From IMG/VR virus record IMGVR_UViG_3300033553_000049, positions 1 through 44,874 of that record: DNA of 44,874 nucleotides, one strand, 5' to 3'. Numbering within the stretch: the stretch's first letter is position 1; every line of letters begins with the position of its first letter. Below the pieces are notes generated by a model. It was not told the origin of the DNA. It ran no database searches and was given only the letters and a program-made list of their open reading frames with translations. The translations under genes were made by a program, and so were the position numbers. This document shows positions 1-6,718 of the stretch, one piece after another. This stretch comes from a virus.

Positions 1-348
1 GGCGGGATCATCGGGCTGCTCGTCGCCTTCCTCAAGGAGCGCGAGAACCTCGGTCAGATACCCGATCCCACCCGAGAACCTCGGCCCGACGACCCCGGAC
101 CCGCGGCGCTGATCGCAGCAGCGACCAACGGCAACCCGCCGGTCCCCGTGCCCGTACCCGCTCCCGCTCCCGTCCCCGTGCCCGTACCCGTTCCCGTGCC
201 CGTACCCGTCCCCGTTTCCGTTTCCGTTTCCGTGCCCGTACCCGTTCCCGTGCCCGTGCCCGTACCCGTTCCCGTTCCCGTACCCGTACCCGTCCCCGCT
301 CCCGTTTCCGTTCCCGTTCCCGTTTACGACGCCGATAAAGTTATTTAG
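1..348 (+). CDS. Open 5'-partial frame with C-terminal Pro-Val repeat tail
   Basis: The frame is open from the first base, so any start lies outside the window. The first 15 or so residues are hydrophobic ([15 protein letters not shown]), followed by an acidic, proline-rich linker and then about 30 Pro-Val, Pro-Ala or Ser-Val dipeptides encoded by a hexamer repeat, ending in YDADKVI. I do not recognise a family. Bases 1-141 are clearly richer in GC than the rest, and the frame runs on the strand opposite to the neighbouring early operon, overlapping its last gene by 8 bp. The repeat alone would give an open frame in several phases, so this may be non-coding repeat DNA joined to an unrelated or chimeric contig end rather than a phage gene. 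Confidence 0.25.
   Translation, partial: GGIIGLLVAFLKERENLGQIPDPTREPRPDDPGPAALIAAATNGNPPVPVPVPAPAPVPVPVPVPVPVPVPVSVSVSVPVPVPVPVPVPVPVPVPVPVPAPVSVPVPVYDADKVI
142..321. repeat. Hexamer tandem array, 30 units of GTNCCC
   Basis: Thirty consecutive 6-bp units follow GTNCCC, with variants GCTCCC and GTTTCC, and run without a break. Read on the minus strand this is a run of GGG tracts separated by three bases, the classical spacing for G-quadruplexes. The last 20 bases of the window carry the same motif (CCCGTC repeated), so the array probably joins the two ends. It lies just beyond the last gene of the left early operon and upstream of the late region on a circular map. Confidence 0.9.
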
Positions 349-721
349 CTTTGGCATGGGGCGCACCTTCAAGGCTTGCGATTGCAACGTCGCTGCATGG
401 CGTGATTTCGATTGCCTCAAGCCATTGGGCTGGAACGGGCGGGGCGATATTGCTTTTGTCGTGCTTTACGCCGTACAATGCCACGCCTGACAGGCTAATC
501 GAATCAGCGGCCCACCATTGCCACATGCGCCGCGCCGAAGTCAAAATAACTTCATTGCCAGATTTTTCGGATAACGTGCCAAACCACACCCCTGCGGAAT
601 AGGTGCGGATAATGACCTTTTTACCAATCATGCCGTTAAGCCCTGGTGTGGATGTATTCCCGCCCCCAAAGAAGGCGGCCAGTTCCTTAGCTTGTCCGAT
701 AGTCAAATCGTTGATGTTCAT
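341..721 (-). CDS. DUF6948-like phage protein
   Basis: A 126-aa protein of unknown function. The central segment with KKVIIRTYSAGVWFGTL, followed by RRMWQWWAADSISLSGVALYGV, matches the conserved core that I know from DUF6948 proteins of tailed phages and prophages. No membrane segment or catalytic motif is visible. The start at 721 has a good ribosome binding site (GAGGAAA about 7 bases upstream). It is the last gene of the minus-strand early operon, and its stop lies about 20 bp from the hexamer array. The 151 bp upstream (722-872) hold no convincing gene. Confidence 0.75.
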   Translation of the reverse strand: MNINDLTIGQAKELAAFFGGGNTSTPGLNGMIGKKVIIRTYSAGVWFGTLSEKSGNEVILTSARRMWQWWAADSISLSGVALYGVKHDKSNIAPPVPAQWLEAIEITPCSDVAIASLEGAPHAKAK

Positions 722-872
722 GTCTGTTTCCTCTTTTTGTGGGTATTACCCCGTTATTGCCAGCGCGGGTTGCGAAATCTTCGTAGTCTTAGGTCATTTA
801 ATGAAACTCCAACAGGTCCAGGGCGTAGGCCAGGGCGAGGTCGTGGCGGCGTTGGCGTTTTTGCGCCAGTGT

Positions 873-1355
873 TCACTTTATGAGATCCAGCAAAAGCTGC
901 TCAAATTTAGGTTGGACCTTTGGGTCGGTGGTGGCGTAGGCGGTGGTGTAGGCGGCGATGTCGCACGGCGAGCTGATGGCGGCGTAGGCGGCGGCGATGG
1001 TGGCGTAGGCGGCGTTGGCGTAGGCGGCGTAGGCGGCGTCACGAGCTTTCATCCGAATAGATGGGTCCCTGGTCTCGAGATAACGTCGAACGATGTCAGG
1101 CATATTCCAGAGATGAGAAACCTGTAGGGCGAAGTCGCAAGCAAGTTTACGTATCTCTTGATCCCGATCTTGGAAGACTCGGAGACACCAAAGGGTGTCT
1201 TGCAAACCGTTCGACGCGAAGACCGTCGTTAACAGTAAAGGCTCGTCGTCAGGAGACACCTTGTTGAGGTGAGTCAGAAGTTTGATCCAACCACTCTGGC
1301 ATGGGCGGTGCTCCCGTATTTCATTCAAGGTTGTGGTGTAAGGTTTGTTGGACAT
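873..1355 (-). CDS. Phage 'immunity-like' protein with Ala-Tyr repeats
   Basis: A 160-aa protein. The N-terminal half, around YTTTLNEIREHRPCQSGW and the segment DEPLLLTTVFASNGLQD, belongs to a widespread, uncharacterised phage family whose members end in long alanine-rich helices (AWAAARAAAR-type repeats) and are sometimes labelled putative immunity proteins. Here the repeat is AYAAYANAAYATIAAAYAA. The frame stays open upstream to 1457, but I place the start at 1355. It is preceded by GAGGGATTGAG, by a promoter at 1389-1417, and by a leader nearly identical to that of the gene at 11379, so this gene has its own early promoter. No enzyme motif is seen. Confidence 0.6.
   Translation of the reverse strand: MSNKPYTTTLNEIREHRPCQSGWIKLLTHLNKVSPDDEPLLLTTVFASNGLQDTLWCLRVFQDRDQEIRKLACDFALQVSHLWNMPDIVRRYLETRDPSIRMKARDAAYAAYANAAYATIAAAYAAISSPCDIAAYTTAYATTDPKVQPKFEQLLLDLIK
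932..1040. repeat. Degenerate GTAGGCGGC repeat inside the Ala-Tyr repeat gene
   Basis: About ten imperfect copies of a 9-bp unit, GTAGGCGGC or close variants, encode on the minus strand the alternating Ala/Tyr segment of the 160-aa protein. The units are interrupted by short unrelated codons, including a Ser-Pro-Cys-Asp break. Such arrays commonly vary in copy number among related phages. Confidence 0.7.
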
Positions 1356-1388
1356 TTGCTCAATCCCTCTGTTTTGTTTCGATGCCCC

Positions 1389-1417
1389 ATAATGCCAAAT
1401 TGGTTTTGTTCCGTCAA
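1389..1417 (-). promoter_or_regulatory. Sigma70-type early promoter, copy 1
   Basis: On the minus strand TTGACG (-35) is separated by exactly 17 bases from CATTAT (-10). The downstream leader contains GCATCGAAACAAAAC and GAGGGATTGAG just before the start codon at 1355. The whole block recurs on the plus strand at 11318-11381, with the same spacer length and the same leader, which strongly supports function. Confidence 0.75.
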
Positions 1418-1443
1418 TAACTATTTTGCACGAATGCAAAGAT

Positions 1444-1770
1444 TTATTTCGGCGCATCCCCTGTAATAGCGGATTCGATCAGGGCGCTGTAAATGCGGCA
1501 TACCTCAGTGCGGTTTTCCGTCGGTTTCAGTATTGCGCCCGTCATTTCTTGCGTTGCCTCCCTTGGCACCACCACAATGCCGCGCTGTGCGAGACTATCC
1601 TCATAGGCCATGATAGCGAATAGGGCAGCCTTTTCATACAAACTCCAAGCTGAAACTGTTTCGTAAGGACTGTCAAACCCCTTTGGATATTGCGCGTCTG
1701 GGTTTGTACCCGGCGGCATATCAGCCGCGAAAATCGCCCGCGCTACAGCCTCAATATCCGCGTCAGTCAT
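1444..1770 (-). CDS. Hypothetical phage protein (108 aa)
   Basis: I do not assign a function. The N-terminus (MTDADIEAVARAIFAAD) and the motif YEKAALFAIMAYED resemble small acidic early proteins common in alphaproteobacterial phages. The protein looks soluble and mostly helical, with no cysteine cluster or membrane segment. The start at 1770 is supported by AGGAG 8 bases upstream. The stop at 1444 lies upstream of the promoter at 1389-1417, so this gene ends the upstream transcription unit and the next gene starts from its own promoter. About 80 bp separate it from the replication gene upstream, including a GCCCC/GGGGC inverted repeat near 1798-1819. Confidence 0.55.
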   Translation of the reverse strand: MTDADIEAVARAIFAADMPPGTNPDAQYPKGFDSPYETVSAWSLYEKAALFAIMAYEDSLAQRGIVVVPREATQEMTGAILKPTENRTEVCRIYSALIESAITGDAPK

Positions 1771-1849
1771 TTTCCGTATCTCCTAAATCCGTTTTAAGCC
1801 CCGTACAGCGCCTTGGGGCGGTTTTTGGTCCTGGGATAGCGCCTCATCC

Positions 1850-2479
1850 CTACTTGCCCATGCCTTGGCCTTGCCTTGGGCGGTGACGGGCGATTTCAAG
1901 CGCGTTCCGAAGTTCAAGCCGACCATTGGCGGTAAATTTCAATTCCTGTTCCACGGCATTAGCGCAAGGCCACCAACCGCCATCAAGCCGGGATAGGCCA
2001 GAAATTACCTTCATCGCCACGTCCCCAGGCCATTGCTGGAAAATCTCTAGGTAAGCGGCCTGCAAAGCCTCCTCGCTGTAGGTATCCTCCGCCCGGCGCT
2101 TGCACATCACCCGGGACTTAACCAAGGCTGGCACAAGAACATCACTGGGGGCCGGGGCCGTCGCGTTTACCAAAATCACATAAGCCGCCTCGGCTTTCGC
2201 ACCGTCCAATGGTATCGCGTCATAGCCGATGATGTTGAAATCACCGTCCCGCCGCGCGTTCGCGTTCAAGCAACCGTAGTCCAGCCCCAAGCACACCGCC
2301 AACTTGGTCTTGAGCGCCTCTGCCACCGTGCGCGGGTCCATTGCCGCCAGCTTGGCAGATGTCGTCATTCCATCGTTCACCGTTAAGCCATGTTGCAGGG
2401 TGCGGGATAAATTTCCGTTCGGTTCCGTTTGCCCGCCAATAGTCGGCATGTTGTCCAAGACCTCGGATAATTGTTTCAT
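1850..2479 (-). CDS. Putative helicase-loader / replication P-like protein
   Basis: A protein of up to 209 aa. The C-terminal half contains EEALQAAYLEIFQQWPGDVA followed by a WWPCANAVEQEL segment. This is a pattern I associate with proteins encoded directly downstream of O-like replication initiators, where a DnaC/P-type helicase loader is expected; no Walker motif is visible, so the role is inferred from position and pattern. The start is uncertain. ATG at 2479 has a fair Shine-Dalgarno (AAAGG) but gives a 239-bp overlap with the initiator gene; ATG at 2368 or 2341 shortens the overlap but lacks a good site. The conserved part begins near residue 45, so all starts preserve it. Confidence 0.45.
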   Translation of the reverse strand: MKQLSEVLDNMPTIGGQTEPNGNLSRTLQHGLTVNDGMTTSAKLAAMDPRTVAEALKTKLAVCLGLDYGCLNANARRDGDFNIIGYDAIPLDGAKAEAAYVILVNATAPAPSDVLVPALVKSRVMCKRRAEDTYSEEALQAAYLEIFQQWPGDVAMKVISGLSRLDGGWWPCANAVEQELKFTANGRLELRNALEIARHRPRQGQGMGK

Positions 2480-3002
2480 GGGGTACGCCTTTCTTTATCG
2501 CCTTCGTGTAGGCCTTGAATGCGTTCGGTTTAGCTTTTTTGTTTGGATACAAATTCCAAAAATTATCAAACTCACAAGTATATTCCTCTTCCATTCCTTT
2601 TCCCTTCCCTTCCCTTCCCTTCCCTTCCGTAACTGAGGCCTCACTGAATAATCCGTGATTATTCCATGAAATAGAAATAACCCTTATTTCACTTGGTGTT
2701 GGACGATTGACTACTTGATGATTTAGAAAATTAATGACGCGCCCATAAACACGGCCATCATCCGACTTCCCAAGTCTGATATAGCCTATGTTTGAAAGGT
2801 GCATGAGGCTTTCATGAATGCTCACTGAAAGATCACGGAGCGGGCAACATTCAGCACAAATCAATTTTTGGTTTGCGTTGAAATACCCTTCATCGTCGGC
2901 ATAATTTAGCAACGCCGCCGCAAGCATGTGCGTGTCGGGTGGCAATTCGCTCAACGCTTCATTTTTCCAAAAACCGGGCTTTATTGTACGAATACGCGCC
3001 AT
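2241..3002 (-). CDS. Replication initiator, lambda O / DnaD-like
   Basis: A 253-aa protein starting MARIRTIKPGFWKNEAL, the hallmark N-terminus of phage O-like replication initiators with a winged-helix domain at about residues 1-105. A low-complexity basic linker (EGKGREGKGKG, residues 126-136) follows. A C-terminal domain at about 143-215 carries FWNLYPNKKAK and the signature FIPHPATWLNGERWNDD, normally close to the end of such proteins. The last 38 residues, rich in Gly and Arg, look like tail sequence read in a second frame of the overlapping downstream gene. The start has GGGGGG upstream. By analogy with lambda, the origin may lie within the gene; the linker is encoded by a GGGAA repeat. 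Confidence 0.75.
   Translation of the reverse strand: MARIRTIKPGFWKNEALSELPPDTHMLAAALLNYADDEGYFNANQKLICAECCPLRDLSVSIHESLMHLSNIGYIRLGKSDDGRVYGRVINFLNHQVVNRPTPSEIRVISISWNNHGLFSEASVTEGKGREGKGKGMEEEYTCEFDNFWNLYPNKKAKPNAFKAYTKAIKKGVPHETIIRGLGQHADYWRANGTERKFIPHPATWLNGERWNDDICQAGGNGPAHGGRGAQDQVGGVLGAGLRLLERERAAGR
2602..2628 (-). repeat. GGGAA pentamer array inside the initiator gene; candidate origin element
   Basis: Five CCC runs spaced by TT occur on the plus strand. On the coding (minus) strand this is GGGAA repeated five times, which satisfies the G-quadruplex pattern with two-base loops and is strongly purine-biased. It encodes the Gly-Lys-rich linker between the two domains of the O-like protein. 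Lambdoid phages carry origin iterons at the equivalent place, so this is the best origin candidate in the window; that role is inference. Confidence 0.55.
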
Positions 3003-3064
3003 ATGGCAACCCCCCTAAAAATCATCCCCAAAAAGAAGCGGCGGGCCGGGGGATGAATAGCCGA

Positions 3065-3088
3065 CGCGGGGATCAACCGCGCTTTTTT
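3065..3088 (+). terminator. Rho-independent terminator-like hairpin reading rightward
   Basis: CGCGG pairs with CCGCG around a 7-base loop and is followed by CTTTTTT on the plus strand. It sits in the 187-bp gap (3003-3189) upstream of the initiator gene. All genes here read leftward, so the hairpin would stop antisense transcription entering the operon. Besides it and the GGGGGG ribosome site, the gap holds only a possible 20-codon minus-strand frame starting with three ATG codons. Confidence 0.45.
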
Positions 3089-3189
3089 CGCCGTGCGTAT
3101 TTATACCCTATTGCCGCTATCTGGTAAAGCCGATAAAATGGTTTTACAGTAGGCCATCATCATTTTAACGAGTGGATATGTTAATAAAA

Positions 3190-3411
3190 TCAGGTTCCGT
3201 TGACACGTTCGGCCCGCACCTCAGCCTTTGCCCATGCCCTCAATTCCTTGGTATTCATAATGCGGTTGCGTACCTTGTGAGTGCCGTCCGGGCGGGAATA
3301 TACCTTGTAGCCGCGCTTTCGGATGGCGACAATCATATCATGCGTTAGGCTTGGCTCTGCACGGTTAGGGTAGGTGTATGTTTTTCCGGCTGCGCTGACT
3401 ATTGTAATCAT
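3190..3411 (-). CDS. Hypothetical small phage protein (73 aa)
   Basis: The start at 3411 gives an ATGA overlap with the stop of the upstream GcrA-like gene, implying translational coupling; the frame is open further upstream but only as antisense of that gene's coding sequence. The product begins MITIVSAAGKTYTYPNR and is basic and soluble, with an alternating pattern compatible with a small alpha/beta fold (DMIVAIRKRGYKVYSRPDG). It ends in a Lys/Arg/Glu helix. I do not recognise the family. Co-translation with GcrA-like protein hints at a linked role but does not establish one. Confidence 0.55.
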   Translation of the reverse strand: MITIVSAAGKTYTYPNRAEPSLTHDMIVAIRKRGYKVYSRPDGTHKVRNRIMNTKELRAWAKAEVRAERVNGT

Positions 3412-4013
3412 TTCTCGAACCCCACAAAATTGAGTTTTTTCTTTGGCCGTGGCGTCCAGCATCGGGCGTGATGTTCCTGGCAATAGCTTGATCCGCGCTG
3501 TTTAGCGATACCGCAATGCGCCGCCTCAATCTCGGGAACGCTCATGCCGGGGACAATATGGCCTTCGATCCATTCGCACCCGCCAGGAACGCGCTGGGGA
3601 GCCGCTATAGCATCATCGGGGAAGTAATCTAGTATGCTCACCGCCTCGATAACAGGCACGATTGCAGGGGCCGTCTTAGCCGCCCTATGGCGAATGCTCT
3701 TGATAGGGGAGTTTACCGCCCTAGTCTTGCCAAGCCTGAAAAGACGCCCGATAACCTGATTTTTATTCAGGCCCATCATTGATGCAATCATTGACCGCGT
3801 TAGTCTTTGATCGTCGGCATAGCGCAAAAGCACCGCGTCCATTTCAGGCGTCCAAGTAACCTCATGCGCCGGGCGCACAACAATGCCGATTTGTTTTATG
3901 GCCTCAGATACGTTCCATGCTTGAATTCCGATTGTTTCAGCTATTTCTTTGAGGTTGCATCCCTCATTCCAGAGCCGCTTAATCTGCATTTTTCTTTGTT
4001 CAGATATTTTCAT
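3408..4013 (-). CDS. gcrA: GcrA-like cell-cycle transcription regulator
   Basis: A 201-aa protein with GcrA organisation. In alphaproteobacteria GcrA is a sigma70 partner that activates promoters carrying methylated GANTC sites. The N-terminal 40 residues hold one HTH (QRKMQIKRLWNEGCNLKEIA) and a second HTH follows at about 53-95 (WTPEMDAVLLRYADD, then NKNQVIGRLFRLGKT). The C-terminus carries the GcrA-type Cys/His cluster, CGIAKQRGSSYCQEHHARC. The duplicated N-terminal HTH is longer than the host protein's single one. A phage copy could redirect host promoters that depend on methylation, which is notable beside a DNA methylase gene two genes downstream. Family assignment is strong; the target is inference. 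Confidence 0.8.
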   Translation of the reverse strand: MKISEQRKMQIKRLWNEGCNLKEIAETIGIQAWNVSEAIKQIGIVVRPAHEVTWTPEMDAVLLRYADDQRLTRSMIASMMGLNKNQVIGRLFRLGKTRAVNSPIKSIRHRAAKTAPAIVPVIEAVSILDYFPDDAIAAPQRVPGGCEWIEGHIVPGMSVPEIEAAHCGIAKQRGSSYCQEHHARCWTPRPKKKLNFVGFEK

Positions 4014-4033
4014 TATTCCCCCAAAATTCAGAT

Positions 4034-4255
4034 TTAATCCTGATGCAATTGTCGGCTAAAAACCCGCCGCCATGCAAAAGACCTCACCCACGAAACCGCC
4101 GTATAAAGCGCCGTTATTCCAAGCGCGTCACCTCTTGATGTTTCAAAACCCCACACCATGGGCAATACAAAATAAGTCAGGCACCACGCCACTACCATGC
4201 CGGAGCCGATGTTTATCGTTGTTTCAATCGCGCTTTGCGTTGTGGTTTGCGTCAT
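4034..4255 (-). CDS. DUF7220-like small membrane protein
   Basis: A 73-aa protein with two predicted membrane helices: VAWCLTYFVLPMVWGF at about residues 22-37, and a second around ALGITALYTAVSWVRSFAWRR. The layout MTQTxxQSxxE, first helix, then LGITALYT followed by a basic tail, matches the small phage/prophage family DUF7220, of unknown function. The start codon overlaps the stop of the methyltransferase gene as ATGA (4252-4255), so the two are coupled. It is not near the lysis genes, and its early position argues against a holin. Confidence 0.65.
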   Translation of the reverse strand: MTQTTTQSAIETTINIGSGMVVAWCLTYFVLPMVWGFETSRGDALGITALYTAVSWVRSFAWRRVFSRQLHQD

Positions 4256-5217
4256 TTGAATTCAATCGCCAATTGATTAGCCACCTCTGGCAATTTTGCA
4301 AGTTCAAGGTTTTTGATTGATTGCCGGAAATAGCTTTTTTTCAGCTCTACCCCCATACCTTTTCGGCCTTGGCAAACCGCGCTATATACTTCGGATCCGA
4401 CACCCATAAATGGCGTGAAAACAGTTTCACCCGGAAGGCTTCGCAAAATGATGGTCCGGTCAATCACGTCCAACTGTAACGGGTGAACATGCTTTTCATC
4501 GTCAGGTTCTTTGCAATCCTGATAAGGCAAAACGCGGCCCATGTTAATATCGTCCCACACGCTCGAAGCTAGGCGTCGCCAAATCCAATGCGAGTATCTA
4601 TTCTCTTTTTGGTCGCCTTTCCACCCGCGATACTTCAGAATTTCGGCTGGCATTGGTTCTTCGCCGGGATAGTTTCCAAAAAAACCATTGGGATTTTGAA
4701 GCGGAAACGGATTTTTGCCACGCTTGCGAAAAATCAGCATGTAGTCAGCGCTGGCAACGCCAGCATAAGCCGCATCTTCCACAATCGTTTTATGGGCAAG
4801 ATTGTGCGTCATGGTGCGATTACGAACCCAAAGAGGTTCTTTCCAAATGGTATGACGGGCGATAAAATCGAACCCTAATTCCTTGTGAAGTCGAATTATG
4901 TCGCCGGGGAAATCAATCAAGTGACCCTTACCACTGTTATCCGTTGGAATATCAGTGCAATGAACGGCGGTAATTCGCCCCGGAATAGTAATTCTGTGAA
5001 GTTCACGAACGCAAAACCGATAATGTTCAAAGAACTCGTCATAATCTGCACTATTCGACATATCGCGGTCATCACTTGAATAGTTATACAGCCCCCCAAA
5101 CGGCGGGGAATAAACCGACAAATGGATTTTTTCGTCTGGCATTCCCCCCATGACTTCAATGCAGTCACCATTGTAAAGTGCATAATCGTCGGTAATAACT
5201 TGGTCGATCACAGCCAT
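4252..5217 (-). CDS. DNA amino-methyltransferase (N4-cytosine/N6-adenine type)
   Basis: A 321-aa SAM-dependent DNA methylase of the N6/N4 superfamily. The catalytic motif IV is SPPF at residues 37-40, near the N-terminus, and the SAM-binding motif I (FMGVGSE) lies near 270, which is the beta-class order. Motif X region residues (GVELKKSYF) follow. The length fits a stand-alone phage enzyme. No restriction endonuclease gene adjoins it. Its start overlaps the end of the SNF2-type helicase gene by 10 bp, a pairing that recurs in phages, so both may act on the same DNA. Likely roles are protection of phage DNA from host restriction or epigenetic control; recognition sequence unknown. Confidence 0.85.
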   Translation of the reverse strand: MAVIDQVITDDYALYNGDCIEVMGGMPDEKIHLSVYSPPFGGLYNYSSDDRDMSNSADYDEFFEHYRFCVRELHRITIPGRITAVHCTDIPTDNSGKGHLIDFPGDIIRLHKELGFDFIARHTIWKEPLWVRNRTMTHNLAHKTIVEDAAYAGVASADYMLIFRKRGKNPFPLQNPNGFFGNYPGEEPMPAEILKYRGWKGDQKENRYSHWIWRRLASSVWDDINMGRVLPYQDCKEPDDEKHVHPLQLDVIDRTIILRSLPGETVFTPFMGVGSEVYSAVCQGRKGMGVELKKSYFRQSIKNLELAKLPEVANQLAIEFK

Positions 5218-6569
5218 GACGGCATCCTTTCTTGGTTTGTGAAAACTTGTCCCTTTTGGATTGATTGCGCGTTGTCCATTTCGCGCACTAGATTTTTGAA
5301 CATTTCCCCGGCCTTCAAAGCCTTTGCGGATAAGTTATCCATCACTTTCCTTTCGCCTTCGGTCATGACAACGTCAACCGTCACGTCATTTTCTTGCCCG
5401 AACCTCCAACATCTGCGAATTGATTGATAATAGGCCTCATAAGAGTGGGACGGAAAATAGACAACCCTTGACGCATGTTGCCAATTCAAACCCCATGCCC
5501 CGATTTTAGGTTTAGTGACCATTACCCGCGCTTGGCCGGATGAAAACGCCTCAAACTTTTCTTCTTTTTTATCGTCGTTGTCTTTCCCTGAAACTTGAAC
5601 CGCGCCGGGTATCATCTTTTCTAAGAGATCCCCTTCTTCGTTTGCATGGCACCAAACCACAGCTGGGTCATCATGCGTAGCCAGTTCCGCAGCCCTTTCA
5701 CATCGTTCAATAATCGTACGCTTCCGCTCAGATCTCTGTTCAAAAAGATTTACAGCGGGAAGCGCAAATAGCATTCCATCTGGTGCCTTATTGACATCAA
5801 CTAAGTGAGTGGTTTCAATCAATTTTGGCAAATTGAATTTACCATCATCAAACCCAAGATCGGAAGGATTACGGCAAGCCCTAGCCCATGACGTAACCCA
5901 TTGCCAAAATGGTACCTCAGCATGGCCCTTAAACCGCCATTTCGGAGCCTCGCCATACATTCGCTTGGTGGCGCTATTGTTTTGGTCGTTCTTAAAAAAC
6001 CTATTTAGCATATCCATATGTCCGAGATACCCAAGGGCCTCAGAACTTGTACCCAATTCAATATAATCATTTGGGGCGGCTGTTGCCGTTGCCAATAAAC
6101 GAAACGGCATTTTTTTCATAAACCGCGTAATTTCATCACGACGAACGCCATCAAACGATTTAAGGATGCTGCTTTCATCACACGCGACAGCCCCAAAATC
6201 ATCCGGCGAAAATAAGTGTAGTTTTTCGTAATTTGTAATCGTTATCCGGCTGGACGGTTTTCCATCTTTTGACCTTGAACATTCAATCCCAAACTTCTCA
6301 CCCTCGGTAATCATTTGAGCCGCCACGGCAAGGGGCGTAAGCAACAAAACAGGTTTCCCGGTGTGGATTGCCATATTTTCGCACCACACCAATTCCATTA
6401 GCGTTTTGCCAAGTCCACAGTCTGCAAAGATAGCCGCACGGCCTTTTCGTACCGACCACTCGACTAAAAACTTTTGGAAATCGAATAGACTATCCGGCAT
6501 AAATGATGGATTGAACCCATGATTAGCCCCCACGTTTTCCCTATCGGACAAAAACTTCTGATAATTCAT
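5208..6569 (-). CDS. SNF2/DEAD-type helicase-like ATPase
   Basis: A 453-aa superfamily 2 ATPase with all core motifs: Walker A ADCGLGKT at 49-56, motif II CDES at 130-133 (in place of DEAD/DEAH), motif III LLATATAAPND at 158-168, GLNWQ at 360-364 and motif VI QSIRRCWRFGQ at 382-392. The compact size and the GLNWQ/Q-R-R-xx-R-xGQ motifs are SNF2-like, suggesting DNA translocation rather than strand unwinding. No nuclease domain is visible. It is translationally coupled (ATGA) to the MazE-like small gene upstream and overlaps the methylase downstream, so the three probably form one functional unit. Roles could be chromatin/host-protein displacement, origin remodelling or anti-restriction. Confidence 0.8.
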   Translation of the reverse strand: MNYQKFLSDRENVGANHGFNPSFMPDSLFDFQKFLVEWSVRKGRAAIFADCGLGKTLMELVWCENMAIHTGKPVLLLTPLAVAAQMITEGEKFGIECSRSKDGKPSSRITITNYEKLHLFSPDDFGAVACDESSILKSFDGVRRDEITRFMKKMPFRLLATATAAPNDYIELGTSSEALGYLGHMDMLNRFFKNDQNNSATKRMYGEAPKWRFKGHAEVPFWQWVTSWARACRNPSDLGFDDGKFNLPKLIETTHLVDVNKAPDGMLFALPAVNLFEQRSERKRTIIERCERAAELATHDDPAVVWCHANEEGDLLEKMIPGAVQVSGKDNDDKKEEKFEAFSSGQARVMVTKPKIGAWGLNWQHASRVVYFPSHSYEAYYQSIRRCWRFGQENDVTVDVVMTEGERKVMDNLSAKALKAGEMFKNLVREMDNAQSIQKGQVFTNQERMPSWL

Positions 6570-6718
6570 TCCCCCGCCTCCATAAGCGCCTTTGCCAGAG
6601 CGCGGATTTTAGCAACCGCGCCCAATGTGTTCGGTATCCATACCGTTATGGGCCGGAATCCCTTGGATAGCATACGCTCACGCCAGCCGCGCACACGTTC
6701 TGTTGTTGTCTTTGCCAT
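6566..6718 (-). CDS. MazE-like small protein (DUF3018-type)
   Basis: A 50-aa gene fitting exactly between its neighbours. Its ATG overlaps the upstream stop as TAATG at 6716-6720 and its TGA overlaps the helicase start as ATGA. The sequence begins MAKTTTERVRGWRERM and continues KGFRPITVWIPNT. The pattern of R-x-W/Y-R-E-R followed by GFRPxxxWxP resembles DUF3018 antitoxin-MazE-like proteins, which are small DNA-binding proteins usually paired with a MazF toxin. No MazF is encoded nearby. It may instead be an autoregulator or a DNA-binding partner of the helicase and methylase. Detected from the sequence despite its shortness because the overlaps are perfect on both sides. Confidence 0.6.
   Translation of the reverse strand: MAKTTTERVRGWRERMLSKGFRPITVWIPNTLGAVAKIRALAKALMEAGE

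Noticed and set aside
722-872. Short minus-strand peptide (ALAYALDLLEFH end) after the Ala-Tyr repeat gene
   Set aside because: It is in frame with the upstream gene but behind its TGA stop and has no start codon; readthrough cannot be supported.
603-1127. Plus-strand Gly/Val-rich frame
   Set aside because: It is antisense to the DUF6948-like and Ala-Tyr repeat genes; the composition follows from the GTAGGCGGC repeat.
1796-1835. GCCCC..GGGGC hairpin near 1798-1819 as an operon terminator
   Set aside because: It has a long loop and its T-run (GGTTTTTGG) lies on the strand opposite to the genes and is interrupted; too weak to list as a terminator.
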